From positions 1-28,474 of the IMG/VR virus record IMGVR_UViG_3300037963_002386: a stretch of 28,474 nucleotides of DNA; one strand, written 5' to 3'. Numbering within the stretch: position 1 is the stretch's first letter; each line of letters opens with the position of its first letter. Position numbers and translations under genes: made by a program. Source of the DNA: a virus. The notes below the pieces were generated by a model. That model worked only from the letters and a program-made list of their open reading frames with translations, was not told the origin of the DNA and searched no databases. This document shows positions 14,022 to 20,689 of this stretch, one piece after another.

Positions 14022-14780
14022 TTACTTAATTAAATCTGCTTTAATATACTCTCCATGTTTATAATTACATAAAGAGTAATCTTTATAACTTCCTTTTATT
14101 TTTGGTAAAGCATACATTTTTGACATAAGATATTTGTTAACTGCAGGTATATGACTTTTATAAATATGTGCGTCCGCCAAATTTAAGCCTAATGTAAGAG
14201 GGTTAAGACCTAATTTTTTTGCTATTGTTATTAAAAATAAAGCCCCCACAATTATATCATAAGGTAAGCCTAAAAAAAGATCGGAGCTGCGAAAAGTCAT
14301 TACCATATTTAAATTATCGTTTTGCCTTACAAAATTAAATTGTGTATAACAGCACGGCAAACTTTGATCTTTTAAGTCAGTAGGATTCCATAGCGTTATT
14401 ACTGCACGTCGTGAATTGTTTTTAATTTCTTTTATAACGTATTCTATTTGATTAAAAATACCATTAAATGAGCTTATTTGATAGCCATAAACTTTACCTA
14501 ACTTTCCTTTAATAGCGAAGTCATCCCACCAATAAATATTATTATCGTGTAAAAACTTTAAATCTGTTTTACCCTCATATATCCACTTAAACTCGGCTAA
14601 TGCTTTTTTAAAAAAAATCTTTTTACCTGTTACTATTGGGAAACCTTTACTTAAATCTATATTAATGCTTTTATTAAAAAGCTTATAAGTATCAACACCT
14701 GTTCTATTTTTACAAATAACACCCTCACTTATACATTCTTTAAGTAAATTTTTATAGGTGTTTTCAAAACCAGGACTCAT
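14022..14780 (-). CDS. Thymidylate synthase family protein, possible dCMP hydroxymethylase
   Basis: A 252-residue ThyA homologue with nearly all family landmarks: Arg26 in Asn-Arg-Thr-Gly, Glu63, Tyr98-Gly, Arg124-Arg125, the nucleophile Cys143 in Leu-Pro-Cys, Arg164-Ser-Ser-Asp, His205 and Tyr207, and a C-terminus alignable with the usual closing residues. The Asn that selects dUMP (Asn177 in E. coli, within Gly-Leu-Pro-Phe-Asn-Ile) is Asp175 here, in Gly-Leu-Pro-Tyr-Asp-Ile. In T4 dCMP hydroxymethylase the equivalent position is Asp179, and Asn-to-Asp is known to switch the enzyme toward dCMP. The His after the Cys is also replaced by Cys. The enzyme may therefore act on dCMP. It overlaps the upstream small gene (ATGA). 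Confidence 0.85.
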   Translation of the reverse strand: MSPGFENTYKNLLKECISEGVICKNRTGVDTYKLFNKSINIDLSKGFPIVTGKKIFFKKALAEFKWIYEGKTDLKFLHDNNIYWWDDFAIKGKLGKVYGYQISSFNGIFNQIEYVIKEIKNNSRRAVITLWNPTDLKDQSLPCCYTQFNFVRQNDNLNMVMTFRSSDLFLGLPYDIIVGALFLITIAKKLGLNPLTLGLNLADAHIYKSHIPAVNKYLMSKMYALPKIKGSYKDYSLCNYKHGEYIKADLIK

Positions 14781-15043
14781 GGCAGATCGTTTTTAAAGTC
14801 ATTAAGAGCTGCTATATACCCTACACAATCAAGCATTGTATCTCTTTTAGTATTAAAGCTCATCCTTGATATTTTTAAAGCTATCATGCACTTATAAAAA
14901 TCTTCTGTTGTTATTTCTTTATTGCATAGTTCTGATGCAATTTTAGCGGCTTTAGTCATTGATTCTTTAAAGCTGCCATATTGTCGTTCTTTTTCTTCAG
15001 ATCTATTAAATATTATTTCGTCTGCTTCTTGTAAAATGTTCAT
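14777..15043 (-). CDS. Small DUF6378-like protein
   Basis: An 88-residue helical protein with Arg-Gln-Tyr-Gly-Ser-Phe near 20-25 and, toward the C-terminus, Ile-Ala-Leu-Lys-Ile-Ser-Arg followed by Asp-Thr-Met-Leu-Asp-Cys-Val-Gly-Tyr-Ile-Ala. This fits a common small phage protein family (DUF6378-like) found near nucleotide-metabolism genes. The Asp-x-x-x-Asp pattern on one helix recalls all-alpha NTP pyrophosphohydrolases, but I would not claim activity. Its stop overlaps the ATG of the thymidylate synthase homologue. Confidence 0.6.
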   Translation of the reverse strand: MNILQEADEIIFNRSEEKERQYGSFKESMTKAAKIASELCNKEITTEDFYKCMIALKISRMSFNTKRDTMLDCVGYIAALNDFKNDLP

Positions 15044-15062
15044 AGTTTATTTTTATTATTAA

Positions 15063-15413
15063 TTAAAATGGCAAGTCTTTATCGGATTGTTCTTCTATAG
15101 GTTCGTTTAATTCCATAGAAGCACCATGTGCTTTTTCACATCTCCAATGAGATAAAGAATTATAAACTCGACCATTATATTCTTTTCCTCGGATATTAAA
15201 TTCAACAATTACTTGGTCCCCTACTTTATTAAATTCTAAAAAAGAATCTAAATGCTGTGTATATTCACTAGCTTTATAAATATTAAAGCTATAAGGGGTC
15301 ACATAACCATTCTCGCTTATATGATTAACCACATAATCTAATACTATTGCACCATTATCTAATGCTTTTTTTTGACCTATTGAGGCGATCGTTCCTTTAA
15401 TTTTAAAAGACAT
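15063..15413 (-). CDS. OB-fold ssDNA-binding protein (DUF3127-like)
   Basis: A 116-residue protein. The body reads as a small OB-fold of the DUF3127 kind, with Lys-Gly-Thr-Ile-Ala-Ser-Ile at the start, a Gly-Asp-Gln-Val-Ile-Val-Glu-Phe strand near 65-72 and Asn-Ser-Leu-Ser-His-Trp-Arg-Cys-Glu-Lys near 85-94. The C-terminus is acidic and ends Asp-Lys-Asp-Leu-Pro-Phe, like the protein-interaction tip of bacterial SSB. It follows the exonuclease and ERF genes, so it should coat single strands during recombination and replication. The 42 bases before it are AT-rich and may hold a promoter-like TATATTG, not strong enough to call. Confidence 0.7.
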   Translation of the reverse strand: MSFKIKGTIASIGQKKALDNGAIVLDYVVNHISENGYVTPYSFNIYKASEYTQHLDSFLEFNKVGDQVIVEFNIRGKEYNGRVYNSLSHWRCEKAHGASMELNEPIEEQSDKDLPF

Positions 15414-15455
15414 ACACTTATTTTTTAATTTATTAACTTTTACAATATACTAATT

Positions 15456-16235
15456 TTATTTTAAACTCTTATAATACTTCCTGGCAAGCGTTACTTTTTC
15501 CTTCATATCTTTAATATCTTCACCTGTTAATTTAAGCTCAAAAGACTTTACCCGCTCCCATATAGGGATCTTATCAAGGTTATGAAATTGCCTTACCTCT
15601 TCCTCTGTTTCATCACTAATTTCAATTTCTCCCCTTTTCCAAGAGGTTCTTTTAATTTCATCTTGAATTAAAATCTCTGGAGTAGGTACTAAACAGTAAG
15701 TTAAGTAAGACTTATGAATATTTGTTAGCCACATATAAGCTTTTAATTGATGTACATAATGAGTGTTTGGTATTTTTTCTTCAAAAAACGGGAACGTAGC
15801 TGCAGACCAACTTGATTTTACGTCAATTATATGTGTATCTGTAATAACATCAGGCGTGCCGCAAACAAAATCATTCTCAAAGTATTCATTATTTTTATAT
15901 AGTTCACCAAGATCTGTTGTTAATTCAGCCAACTTTATAGATAAGCTTTCAACTTCATTTCCTTTATCTATGTACTTACTATTTATTTCTTGTTTTATAT
16001 CATAGTTATTTTCTAACCATAATTGTTTCATATAAGACTTACCACCTTTTGATAGTTCAGGGGGGGCATCTCTTTTTAATAATAAAGAATCTCTTAACTC
16101 TGACTGTTTTTTAGTCAGTTTAATTTTAGATAATAGATCGTTTAGTGTAATATTTTGCTTTTCAGTTAACCTTACACCCGGGTTATCAGACATTATTTTG
16201 CCTAAACTAGAAGCTCTTATTAATAGTTTTTTCAT
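15456..16235 (-). CDS. YqaJ/lambda-exonuclease-like nuclease
   Basis: A 259-residue PD-(D/E)XK nuclease. The order of motifs fits viral recombination exonucleases: Lys-Gly-Asn-Glu-Val-Glu-Ser near 87-93, Cys-Gly-Thr-Pro-Asp-Val-Ile (catalytic Asp), Ile-Ile-Asp-Val-Lys-Ser-Ser (Asp-x-Lys core), then His-Gln-Leu-Lys-Ala-Tyr-Met, the Gln-x-x-x-Tyr helix of the family. The gene begins one base after the ERF stop codon region, forming an annealase-exonuclease pair. It should degrade 5' ends of double strands to expose single strands for the annealing protein. Confidence 0.8.
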   Translation of the reverse strand: MKKLLIRASSLGKIMSDNPGVRLTEKQNITLNDLLSKIKLTKKQSELRDSLLLKRDAPPELSKGGKSYMKQLWLENNYDIKQEINSKYIDKGNEVESLSIKLAELTTDLGELYKNNEYFENDFVCGTPDVITDTHIIDVKSSWSAATFPFFEEKIPNTHYVHQLKAYMWLTNIHKSYLTYCLVPTPEILIQDEIKRTSWKRGEIEISDETEEEVRQFHNLDKIPIWERVKSFELKLTGEDIKDMKEKVTLARKYYKSLK

Positions 16236-16236
16236 T

Positions 16237-16785
16237 TTATAATAGTTTTAGTGCTTGTACTTGAATATCTGAAAGCTCAAACTCTTGCAACATTCTTAAA
16301 AAAGCTTCTTTAGTAATTTCACCATTAGCTACTTTTTCAACTCCTGTTTCAAATCTATTATTAGTGATCGTCTTTTTTTGTTTTTTTGGAAGTTGTTCCC
16401 CTGCTGCATCTGTGTCTTTATCAGTCACTATTGCAAGCATACTAGATAAAGCATATCTGCGAATATATGTAACAGCGCTACCTAAAACCTGGTAATCATT
16501 CATGCCTTTTAAAGATACGTCCATAGGTATAGGCGTATTACTTGTTATTGTTTGGCCTGTTTCAATATGAAATAAGATCGTTTTTATACAACCCTCATCC
16601 ATAAGTTGAGTAATACCTAACTTATGTTTTTTTAATAAAGGATTAATTACTTTAAAAATTGTAGGTAAGTCCGCGTAATTATAGCCATAGCCTTTAGTCT
16701 CTTTTAAAATCACAGGGCACTCTTGGCTAAATGCGGCTAAACTTTTGTAAATACCTTTTGTCTGTTGTTTTTCTGTTTTATTCAT
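16237..16785 (-). CDS. ERF family single-strand annealing protein
   Basis: A 182-residue protein with the ERF core: Tyr-Lys-Ser-Leu-Ala-Ala-Phe, Tyr-Asn-Tyr-Ala-Asp-Leu-Pro-Thr-Ile, Pro-Leu-Leu-Lys-Lys-His-Lys-Leu, and the strongly conserved Gln-Val-Leu-Gly-Ser-Ala-Val-Thr-Tyr-Ile-Arg-Arg-Tyr-Ala-Leu near 100-114, followed by an acidic Asp-Thr-Asp-Ala-Ala. It should anneal complementary single strands in phage recombination and concatemer formation. The partner exonuclease lies directly downstream. A C-terminal helical extension may contact SSB or the nuclease. Confidence 0.85.
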   Translation of the reverse strand: MNKTEKQQTKGIYKSLAAFSQECPVILKETKGYGYNYADLPTIFKVINPLLKKHKLGITQLMDEGCIKTILFHIETGQTITSNTPIPMDVSLKGMNDYQVLGSAVTYIRRYALSSMLAIVTDKDTDAAGEQLPKKQKKTITNNRFETGVEKVANGEITKEAFLRMLQEFELSDIQVQALKLL

Positions 16786-16787
16786 AG

Positions 16788-17027
16788 TTATTTAGATTTA
16801 ATTAACTTTTGTTTTGATTTATTTTTATTACTTTTTTGTTCTTTTTTATAAGCTCGTTCACCGGCCTCTTTAGTTTTAATTGTTTTAGCTAGAAAAAAAA
16901 CCGCAACATTCACGGCCTGTGAGTTGTTACTTTTTAATCCTTCTTTTTTTAGCTCTGCTTTAATAATTGCTAAGCAATCTTCATCAGGTGCATATAACCT
17001 TTTTTTAGCGTTTGGTTTTACTTTCAT
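16788..17027 (-). CDS. Small basic protein, possibly ribbon-helix-helix-like
   Basis: A 79-residue protein with basic ends. The middle, Ala-Ile-Ile-Lys-Ala-Glu-Leu-Lys-Lys-Glu-Gly followed by Asn-Ser-Gln-Ala-Val-Asn-Val-Ala-Val, has the spacing of two helices as in small DNA-binding proteins, but the initial strand is not clear. It leads the ERF-exonuclease-SSB run and follows a terminator, so it could be an operon regulator. Function is not known. Confidence 0.5.
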   Translation of the reverse strand: MKVKPNAKKRLYAPDEDCLAIIKAELKKEGLKSNNSQAVNVAVFFLAKTIKTKEAGERAYKKEQKSNKNKSKQKLIKSK

Positions 17028-17040
17028 ATTTATTTATATT

Positions 17041-17064
17041 AAAAAAGAGGGCATTATACCCTCT
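17041..17064 (-). terminator. Intrinsic terminator after the 86-residue gene
   Basis: AGAGGG (17059-17064 read on the minus strand) pairs with CCCTCT (17046-17051) around a seven-base loop and is followed by a T-run on the minus strand. Six perfect pairs, three of them G-C. Confidence 0.82.
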
Positions 17065-17077
17065 ATTGTTATTATTA

Positions 17078-17338
17078 TTATGATAAAGCTAACTCTTTAT
17101 GTATGTTTTCTATCACTTTATTAGCAACCTCAACTGGTGGTACTAAAGTAAAGTTCAAAGATATATATCTATTTGCGTCACAAACTTTTTGTAGATCCTC
17201 AAAAGAATTATACTTTTTACTGCATAATTTACCTTTAATTAATTTAATACTTTTAAAATCTTTTACAAGTTGCTCTTTACCTTTTAATGTTATTAGCTTA
17301 ACTAATTTTTCTGTTTCTGTTAATTTTACTTTTTCCAT
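17078..17338 (-). CDS. Hypothetical 86-residue protein with its own promoter and terminator
   Basis: Begins Met-Glu-Lys-Val-Lys-Leu-Thr-Glu-Thr-Glu-Lys-Leu-Val at ATG 17338. A longer reading from a TTG at 17377 is possible on paper, but that TTG is the end of a TATATTTG promoter-like box, so I reject it. The protein is Lys- and Leu-rich and mostly helical, with one Cys in Lys-Gly-Lys-Leu-Cys-Ser-Lys-Lys and Val-Pro-Pro-Val-Glu-Val near the end. I recognise no family. A promoter-like box upstream and a terminator downstream make it a candidate stand-alone unit. Confidence 0.55.
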   Translation of the reverse strand: MEKVKLTETEKLVKLITLKGKEQLVKDFKSIKLIKGKLCSKKYNSFEDLQKVCDANRYISLNFTLVPPVEVANKVIENIHKELALS

Positions 17339-17374
17339 AGTTAGTTTTAAATAGTTTTTTTTATTATTAATACT

Positions 17375-17382
17375 CAAATATA
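17375..17382 (-). promoter_or_regulatory. Promoter -7 box (TATATTTG)
   Basis: On the minus strand this is a perfect TAnnTTTG, the -7 box of Bacteroidota housekeeping promoters, 36 bases before the ATG at 17338. A TTG at the -33 position is not evident; the sequence there is T-rich. Confidence 0.45.
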
Positions 17383-17401
17383 ATAAAAAAATATATATAA
17401 A

Positions 17402-17935
17402 CTATATACTTTTTAATTTTTTTATTTCTTTTTTGTATTTATTTATTATTTCGTATAGCTCTTGCCTTGTATATTTTTTTGTTTTATGCCTACTATTTTC
17501 TAAATATAGCACACGATCTAAGCCTACTTTTTTAATTAAATTAATTCTGTATTCAACTAAATTAGCATGCAAATATGTGTTACAATATTCACACTGGAGA
17601 TGCACATTGTCTAAATGAAAAGTAAGATATTTACAAGATCCTGAGCTTATATAGTGACCTGCATTTACTTTTTTAGGGTTTGGGTTTTGACAAGAAATAC
17701 AGGGAAGGCCGTTGTCTCTAAGGCGTATAAAACGATTAAAAACTGTCTGTGCTTCTTTAAGTAGATCTTGTACCGTCTTAAGATTTTCTTTTCTAATTTT
17801 TTTTTCTTTATTCCATTTTTTGGCAGCTTGCTTTTTTAAATATTCAAAATAAGCATTAATACAATCGTCTTTATAACAAAACTTTCTATTAAATTGTTTA
17901 GGCTCAAATTTTTCTTTACAATTTTTGCACCTCAT
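17402..17935 (-). CDS. ninG: NinG-like recombination protein
   Basis: A 177-residue protein. The N-terminus has a Cys4-like zinc site: Cys-Lys-Asn-Cys at 3-6 and Phe-Cys with a further Cys near 20-25. A long basic helix follows, then Leu-Arg-Asp-Asn-Gly-Leu-Pro-Cys-Ile-Ser-Cys, Asn-Ala-Gly-His-Tyr, and Asn-Val-His-Leu-Gln-Cys-Glu-Tyr-Cys-Asn with a nearby His-Ala-Asn. This is the NinG/Rap pattern, a structure-directed endonuclease relative with an HNH-like core that replaces or aids the Holliday junction step. It sits between replication and ERF genes, in keeping with that role. Confidence 0.82.
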   Translation of the reverse strand: MRCKNCKEKFEPKQFNRKFCYKDDCINAYFEYLKKQAAKKWNKEKKIRKENLKTVQDLLKEAQTVFNRFIRLRDNGLPCISCQNPNPKKVNAGHYISSGSCKYLTFHLDNVHLQCEYCNTYLHANLVEYRINLIKKVGLDRVLYLENSRHKTKKYTRQELYEIINKYKKEIKKLKSI

Positions 17936-18203
17936 TTTTTAATTTATTTAACATCTTTTTAATTGATAATGTACCTTCTGGTTGAGAATCGCTATATTCT
18001 CTTAAATTATATGTTTTTAAGTCCTGTTTATAAGTATCTAAAATTAAATAAGGTAAATACTCTTTTAAATGTTTAGGCACGTCTAAACGAGAATAACGAT
18101 TTACAATTACATACTTATCAAAATGTATCTCTATACTATTTAAAAATAATTCATATTTATAAGCCTTATAGTGAACGTCCGATATTTTTTCAAATGTTAT
18201 CAT
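17916..18203 (-). CDS. Hypothetical 95-residue protein
   Basis: Its ATG overlaps the stop of the ATPase gene (ATGA at 18200-18203), and its 3' end overlaps ninG by 20 bases. The product starts with beta-type sequence rich in Tyr and Lys (Lys-Ile-Ser-Asp-Val-His-Tyr-Lys-Ala-Tyr) and ends in a helix. I recognise no family. Overlaps at both ends support translation. A replication accessory role is suggested only by position. Confidence 0.55.
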   Translation of the reverse strand: MITFEKISDVHYKAYKYELFLNSIEIHFDKYVIVNRYSRLDVPKHLKEYLPYLILDTYKQDLKTYNLREYSDSQPEGTLSIKKMLNKLKNEVQKL

Positions 18204-19060
18204 ATATCTAAAGAATTAATTGCTTCACATGTAAATTTTGTTCCTTGCTCAAGCTTAAATAATACAGGCTCATTGAAGAAAGTAGGGCAGCCCCCGGTTT
18301 CACATTCTTTAATTTTAAGCACATGAATTTGAGTATACATCCAATCATGGGGGTGAGATGTATAACGATGACACGTTATAAAATCGTCACAGCGGTTAAG
18401 CCACTTGCCCCCTCCTTCAGCATCAGCCCCATTAGGGCGGATCGTCATTCCTTCATAATTATGTTTTATAGGATGTACTTTTCTTAAAGCTTCTGTTGAG
18501 GCGTGCATACACACATAAATTGTAGTATTAAACTTTTTAGCAAATAATCTTAATTTACTTGCTGTCTCATAATCATGCTCATGGCTATTTATTCCTTTAG
18601 GCTTAGCGAAAGCATTTATAGGATCTATCATTATACTATCATATTTTTTATCTATTGATTGTATGCCTTTCATAAAATCATTTATTAACCAAATTTTTTG
18701 GTGATCTATAAAATCAAAATGTCGTTCAATAAATTCTTTATTATTTTTAAGCTCAAATTTTGTTTGGTCTTTTATTTTTTTACCAGCATATAAGTCAATT
18801 AGATTTCTTTTAAGACCATTAACTGTGTTTTCGGCAGCATATATTAAATGCTTTTTTTTATGAATTTTAGATAAACAAAGTAAATAAAAGAGTACCCAAA
18901 ATGTTTTACCCACATTTGCATGGCCAAGAATAATATTAAAAGTACCGGGCTTAAAGCGAAGGTGTGTGTCTAGTGGGTTATTAATGCCTAATCCTTGAGG
19001 GATTTTATTTAGTCGAGCTTGCTCTAAAAAATCGTCGTTGTCTCGGTGGTTTATTATCAT
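18200..19060 (-). CDS. RecA/DnaB-fold ATPase, probable replicative helicase or loader
   Basis: A 286-residue single-domain ATPase. Walker A is Gly-His-Ala-Asn-Val-Gly-Lys-Thr at 46-53; Walker B is Ser-Ile-Met-Ile-Asp-Pro with Asp146; Tyr-Val-Cys-Met-His-Ala-Ser-Thr lies where RecA-fold proteins have the sensor strand. It lacks the N-terminal DnaB primase-interaction domain, so it is closer to RepA/DnaB C-terminal domain phage helicases (AAA_25 type). No primase or polymerase is encoded; the protein probably opens or loads at the phage origin and hands over to the host replisome. The neighbouring replisome-organizer-like and DnaA-like genes support this. Confidence 0.75.
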   Translation of the reverse strand: MIINHRDNDDFLEQARLNKIPQGLGINNPLDTHLRFKPGTFNIILGHANVGKTFWVLFYLLCLSKIHKKKHLIYAAENTVNGLKRNLIDLYAGKKIKDQTKFELKNNKEFIERHFDFIDHQKIWLINDFMKGIQSIDKKYDSIMIDPINAFAKPKGINSHEHDYETASKLRLFAKKFNTTIYVCMHASTEALRKVHPIKHNYEGMTIRPNGADAEGGGKWLNRCDDFITCHRYTSHPHDWMYTQIHVLKIKECETGGCPTFFNEPVLFKLEQGTKFTCEAINSLDI

Positions 19061-19082
19061 AGTTTAAAAGTAATATTATTAT

Positions 19083-19508
19083 TTAAATTCCTGTAGGTAG
19101 ATCTTTATTCCAATGTGATATTTTATTATTATTATTATTTATATCTATATTATTATTTATATTATCTTTATGCTTCAGCCTTGCTTTAGCCTTGCTTAAG
19201 CCCCCCTTCCTGCCCGCGATACTTAACTTTAAAGACTTTTCAAGAATTTCTTTTTTTTCTTCGTCAAGGAATTTAATACTTATTTTATCTCTTTTTTTAA
19301 CTAAAAACTTATTTTGTATTAGATAATCAATCTTCTGATCTTCCTTTGTTCGCTTTTTTATATCTTGAATAGTAAGACAATTTTTTCTATTCCAATACTC
19401 ACAACATACTTTTATAAATAATCCCTGTATTTCATAGCTCTCATAAGCTATATTTCCTGTCAGCCATTCGCTAACGTTAAATCTAAAAAAAGGTAGTTCT
19501 TTTGCCAT
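19083..19508 (-). CDS. Replisome-organizer-like protein (DUF4373/Lin1244-type N-terminus)
   Basis: A 141-residue protein. The first 60 residues, Phe-Phe-Arg-Phe-Asn-Val-Ser-Glu-Trp-Leu, Gly-Leu-Phe-Ile-Lys-Val-Cys-Cys-Glu-Tyr-Trp and Ile-Lys-Lys-Arg-Thr, resemble the winged-helix N-terminus of phage replication initiators such as Lin1244/DUF4373. After a basic Gly-Arg-Lys-Gly-Gly segment the C-terminus is mostly Asn and Ile from an ATT repeat, so the usual C-terminal domain is missing or reduced. It overlaps the DnaA-like gene by one base. Origin binding is likely but inferred. Confidence 0.6.
   Translation of the reverse strand: MAKELPFFRFNVSEWLTGNIAYESYEIQGLFIKVCCEYWNRKNCLTIQDIKKRTKEDQKIDYLIQNKFLVKKRDKISIKFLDEEKKEILEKSLKLSIAGRKGGLSKAKARLKHKDNINNNIDINNNNNKISHWNKDLPTGI
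19121..19165. repeat. ATT microsatellite in the replication protein gene
   Basis: Runs of ATT (attattattatt) interrupted by atatctatatt encode an Asn/Ile-rich tail of the replisome-organizer-like protein on the minus strand. Slippage here would change tail length in frame. Confidence 0.8.
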
Positions 19509-19843
19509 TATTTTAATTTGTTAATTAATACATCTTGTCCTGCTAAAATTTTATACATAGAGCTCATTAAATGATTTCTTTGAATTACACCCATAGGAAA
19601 GTCTCTGCGGATCTCTTCAGTAATCTCTAAAAATAATAAATCATCTTTAAAATAGTCATAGTTACGTAATCCATGAATTACCGTGGCATGATCTCTATCA
19701 AACAACCTGCCAATTCTTTGCAACGAGTAACCATAGGTTTGGCGCAAATAAGCAAATAAATAAAATCTTTTATATACGATTTCTCTTTTACGATTGTTTG
19801 TATCTAAGTTTTGTCTTTGAATATACTCTTTTATTTCTGTCAT
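19508..19843 (-). CDS. DnaA domain IV-like DNA-binding protein
   Basis: A 111-residue protein. Residues 35-65 match the DNA-binding domain IV of DnaA: Tyr-Ser-Leu-Gln-Arg-Ile-Gly-Arg-Leu-Phe, then Asp-Arg-Asp-His-Ala-Thr-Val-Ile-His-Gly at 49-58, the DnaA signature. No AAA+ part is present. It could bind DnaA boxes in the phage origin, or compete with host DnaA. It is followed by the replication organizer and ATPase, so it belongs to the initiation cassette. The fold assignment is firm; the role is inferred. Confidence 0.78.
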   Translation of the reverse strand: MTEIKEYIQRQNLDTNNRKREIVYKRFYLFAYLRQTYGYSLQRIGRLFDRDHATVIHGLRNYDYFKDDLLFLEITEEIRRDFPMGVIQRNHLMSSMYKILAGQDVLINKLK

Positions 19844-20046
19844 TTTAATTTATTTAGTTCTTTATTTATGTGATTAAACGTTTCGTTAAATGTAGGTTTG
19901 CCTTTAGGCCTAATTGTTTTTTTTATTTTAATATTTGGTTTGTACTCATTGTCCCATTCTACATTATTTTTAGGATTAAAAGTATTATGTATTTTTTGCA
20001 TTATAGTGCTTTTATATTCAGTAAAATATTTATCAATTTTTTTCAT
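19840..20046 (-). CDS. Hypothetical 68-residue basic protein
   Basis: Starts Met-Lys-Lys-Ile-Asp-Lys-Tyr at an ATG that overlaps the stop of the membrane microprotein (ATGA at 20043-20046), and its end overlaps the DnaA-like gene. It is Lys- and Asn-rich with Arg-Pro-Lys-Gly-Lys-Pro-Thr-Phe-Asn-Glu-Thr-Phe-Asn-His near the C-terminus. No family recognised. Confidence 0.5.
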   Translation of the reverse strand: MKKIDKYFTEYKSTIMQKIHNTFNPKNNVEWDNEYKPNIKIKKTIRPKGKPTFNETFNHINKELNKLK

Positions 20047-20168
20047 TTAAATAAGTTTTTTATATAATATATTAAATAGGTTAAAATAGGAATACCTAAA
20101 AAGATCGTAAATATGTTTGGGTGAGACTCACCACATAATCCTAATAGGTGTTTTAAAAAATGAATCAT
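20043..20168 (-). CDS. 41-residue single-helix membrane protein
   Basis: ATG at 20166-20168 overlaps the stop of the upstream gene (TAATG), and TGA at 20043-20045 overlaps the next ATG (ATGA). The product has an N-terminal amphipathic part with Gly-Leu-Cys-Gly-Glu-Ser-His-Pro-Asn-Ile-Phe and one membrane segment (Phe-Leu-Gly-Ile-Pro-Ile-Leu-Thr-Tyr-Leu-Ile-Tyr-Tyr) ending in Lys. I recall similar Cys-Gly-Glu-x-His-Pro-Asn peptides in other Bacteroidota phages. Function unknown. Confidence 0.62.
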   Translation of the reverse strand: MIHFLKHLLGLCGESHPNIFTIFLGIPILTYLIYYIKNLFK

Positions 20169-20551
20169 TATAACTCGTTATTTTTTATTTCACAAATATT
20201 GGCAAACTCATCATTTATTTGTTGTAATGTTATAGGATCAAGATTGAAATGACTTATAGATTTTCTTTCAATTTGTATGTTTTTAAAGTCATAAAACTTT
20301 TCAGTCTCTTGCTGACCTGTGATATGGCATATATCAGTTACATAATCCTCTAAGTAAAAATCACATTCACAAACATATTCATTACCATTATCATCAATTA
20401 ATAATAAGTCATCCTCATTTTTTTCAACTTCTAGTTGTTTTGTTTCGTTCACTTCAATAGTTATTATCGCGTGGTTTTGTTTAACGCCTTCTAAAAGAGC
20501 AATATCAAAATTGCTATAATACTTATTGTTTACTCGATAAATTTTTGACAT
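20168..20551 (-). CDS. Hypothetical 127-residue acidic protein
   Basis: First gene of the replication cluster after a 138-base AT-rich gap. It is acidic, beta-rich in the first half (Tyr-Tyr-Ser-Asn-Phe-Asp-Ile-Ala, Ile-Ile-Thr-Ile-Glu-Val-Asn-Glu) and has Asp-Asp-Leu-Leu-Leu-Ile-Asp-Asp-Asn-Gly-Asn-Glu-Tyr followed by Cys-Glu-Cys. No family recognised. As the first gene of the transcript it may be an early host-interaction protein, which is inference. Confidence 0.55.
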   Translation of the reverse strand: MSKIYRVNNKYYSNFDIALLEGVKQNHAIITIEVNETKQLEVEKNEDDLLLIDDNGNEYVCECDFYLEDYVTDICHITGQQETEKFYDFKNIQIERKSISHFNLDPITLQQINDEFANICEIKNNEL

Positions 20552-20689
20552 TTTTTTTATAGTTTAAAAGTTTATGACGATAAAGCTAATAATAATATTT
20601 TAGTTATTAACAAAAAATATATACTTTTTTTTCAACTTTTTTATAAGCTGCTGAAAATCAATAAAATAAAATGTAAAAAAATTTGTAGG
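20552..20689 (-). promoter_or_regulatory. AT-rich gap, probable promoter of the replication operon
   Basis: 138 bases without a gene. On the minus strand there is GTTGAAAA followed by AGTATATATTTTTTG, a loose match to a Bacteroidota promoter: the -7-like element has one T too many and the spacing is short. No convincing hairpin or run of DnaA boxes is seen. Likely a control region, possibly origin-related, but not proven. Confidence 0.35.

Noticed and set aside
17339-17377. Longer start for the 86-residue gene at TTG 17377
   Set aside because: The TTG forms the end of a TATATTTG promoter box and the extra residues are AT-rich leader sequence; ATG at 17338 is preferred.
19121-19165. ATT-rich stretch as a replication origin iteron array
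   Set aside because: Simple trinucleotide repeat in coding frame, without spaced longer repeats or DnaA boxes.
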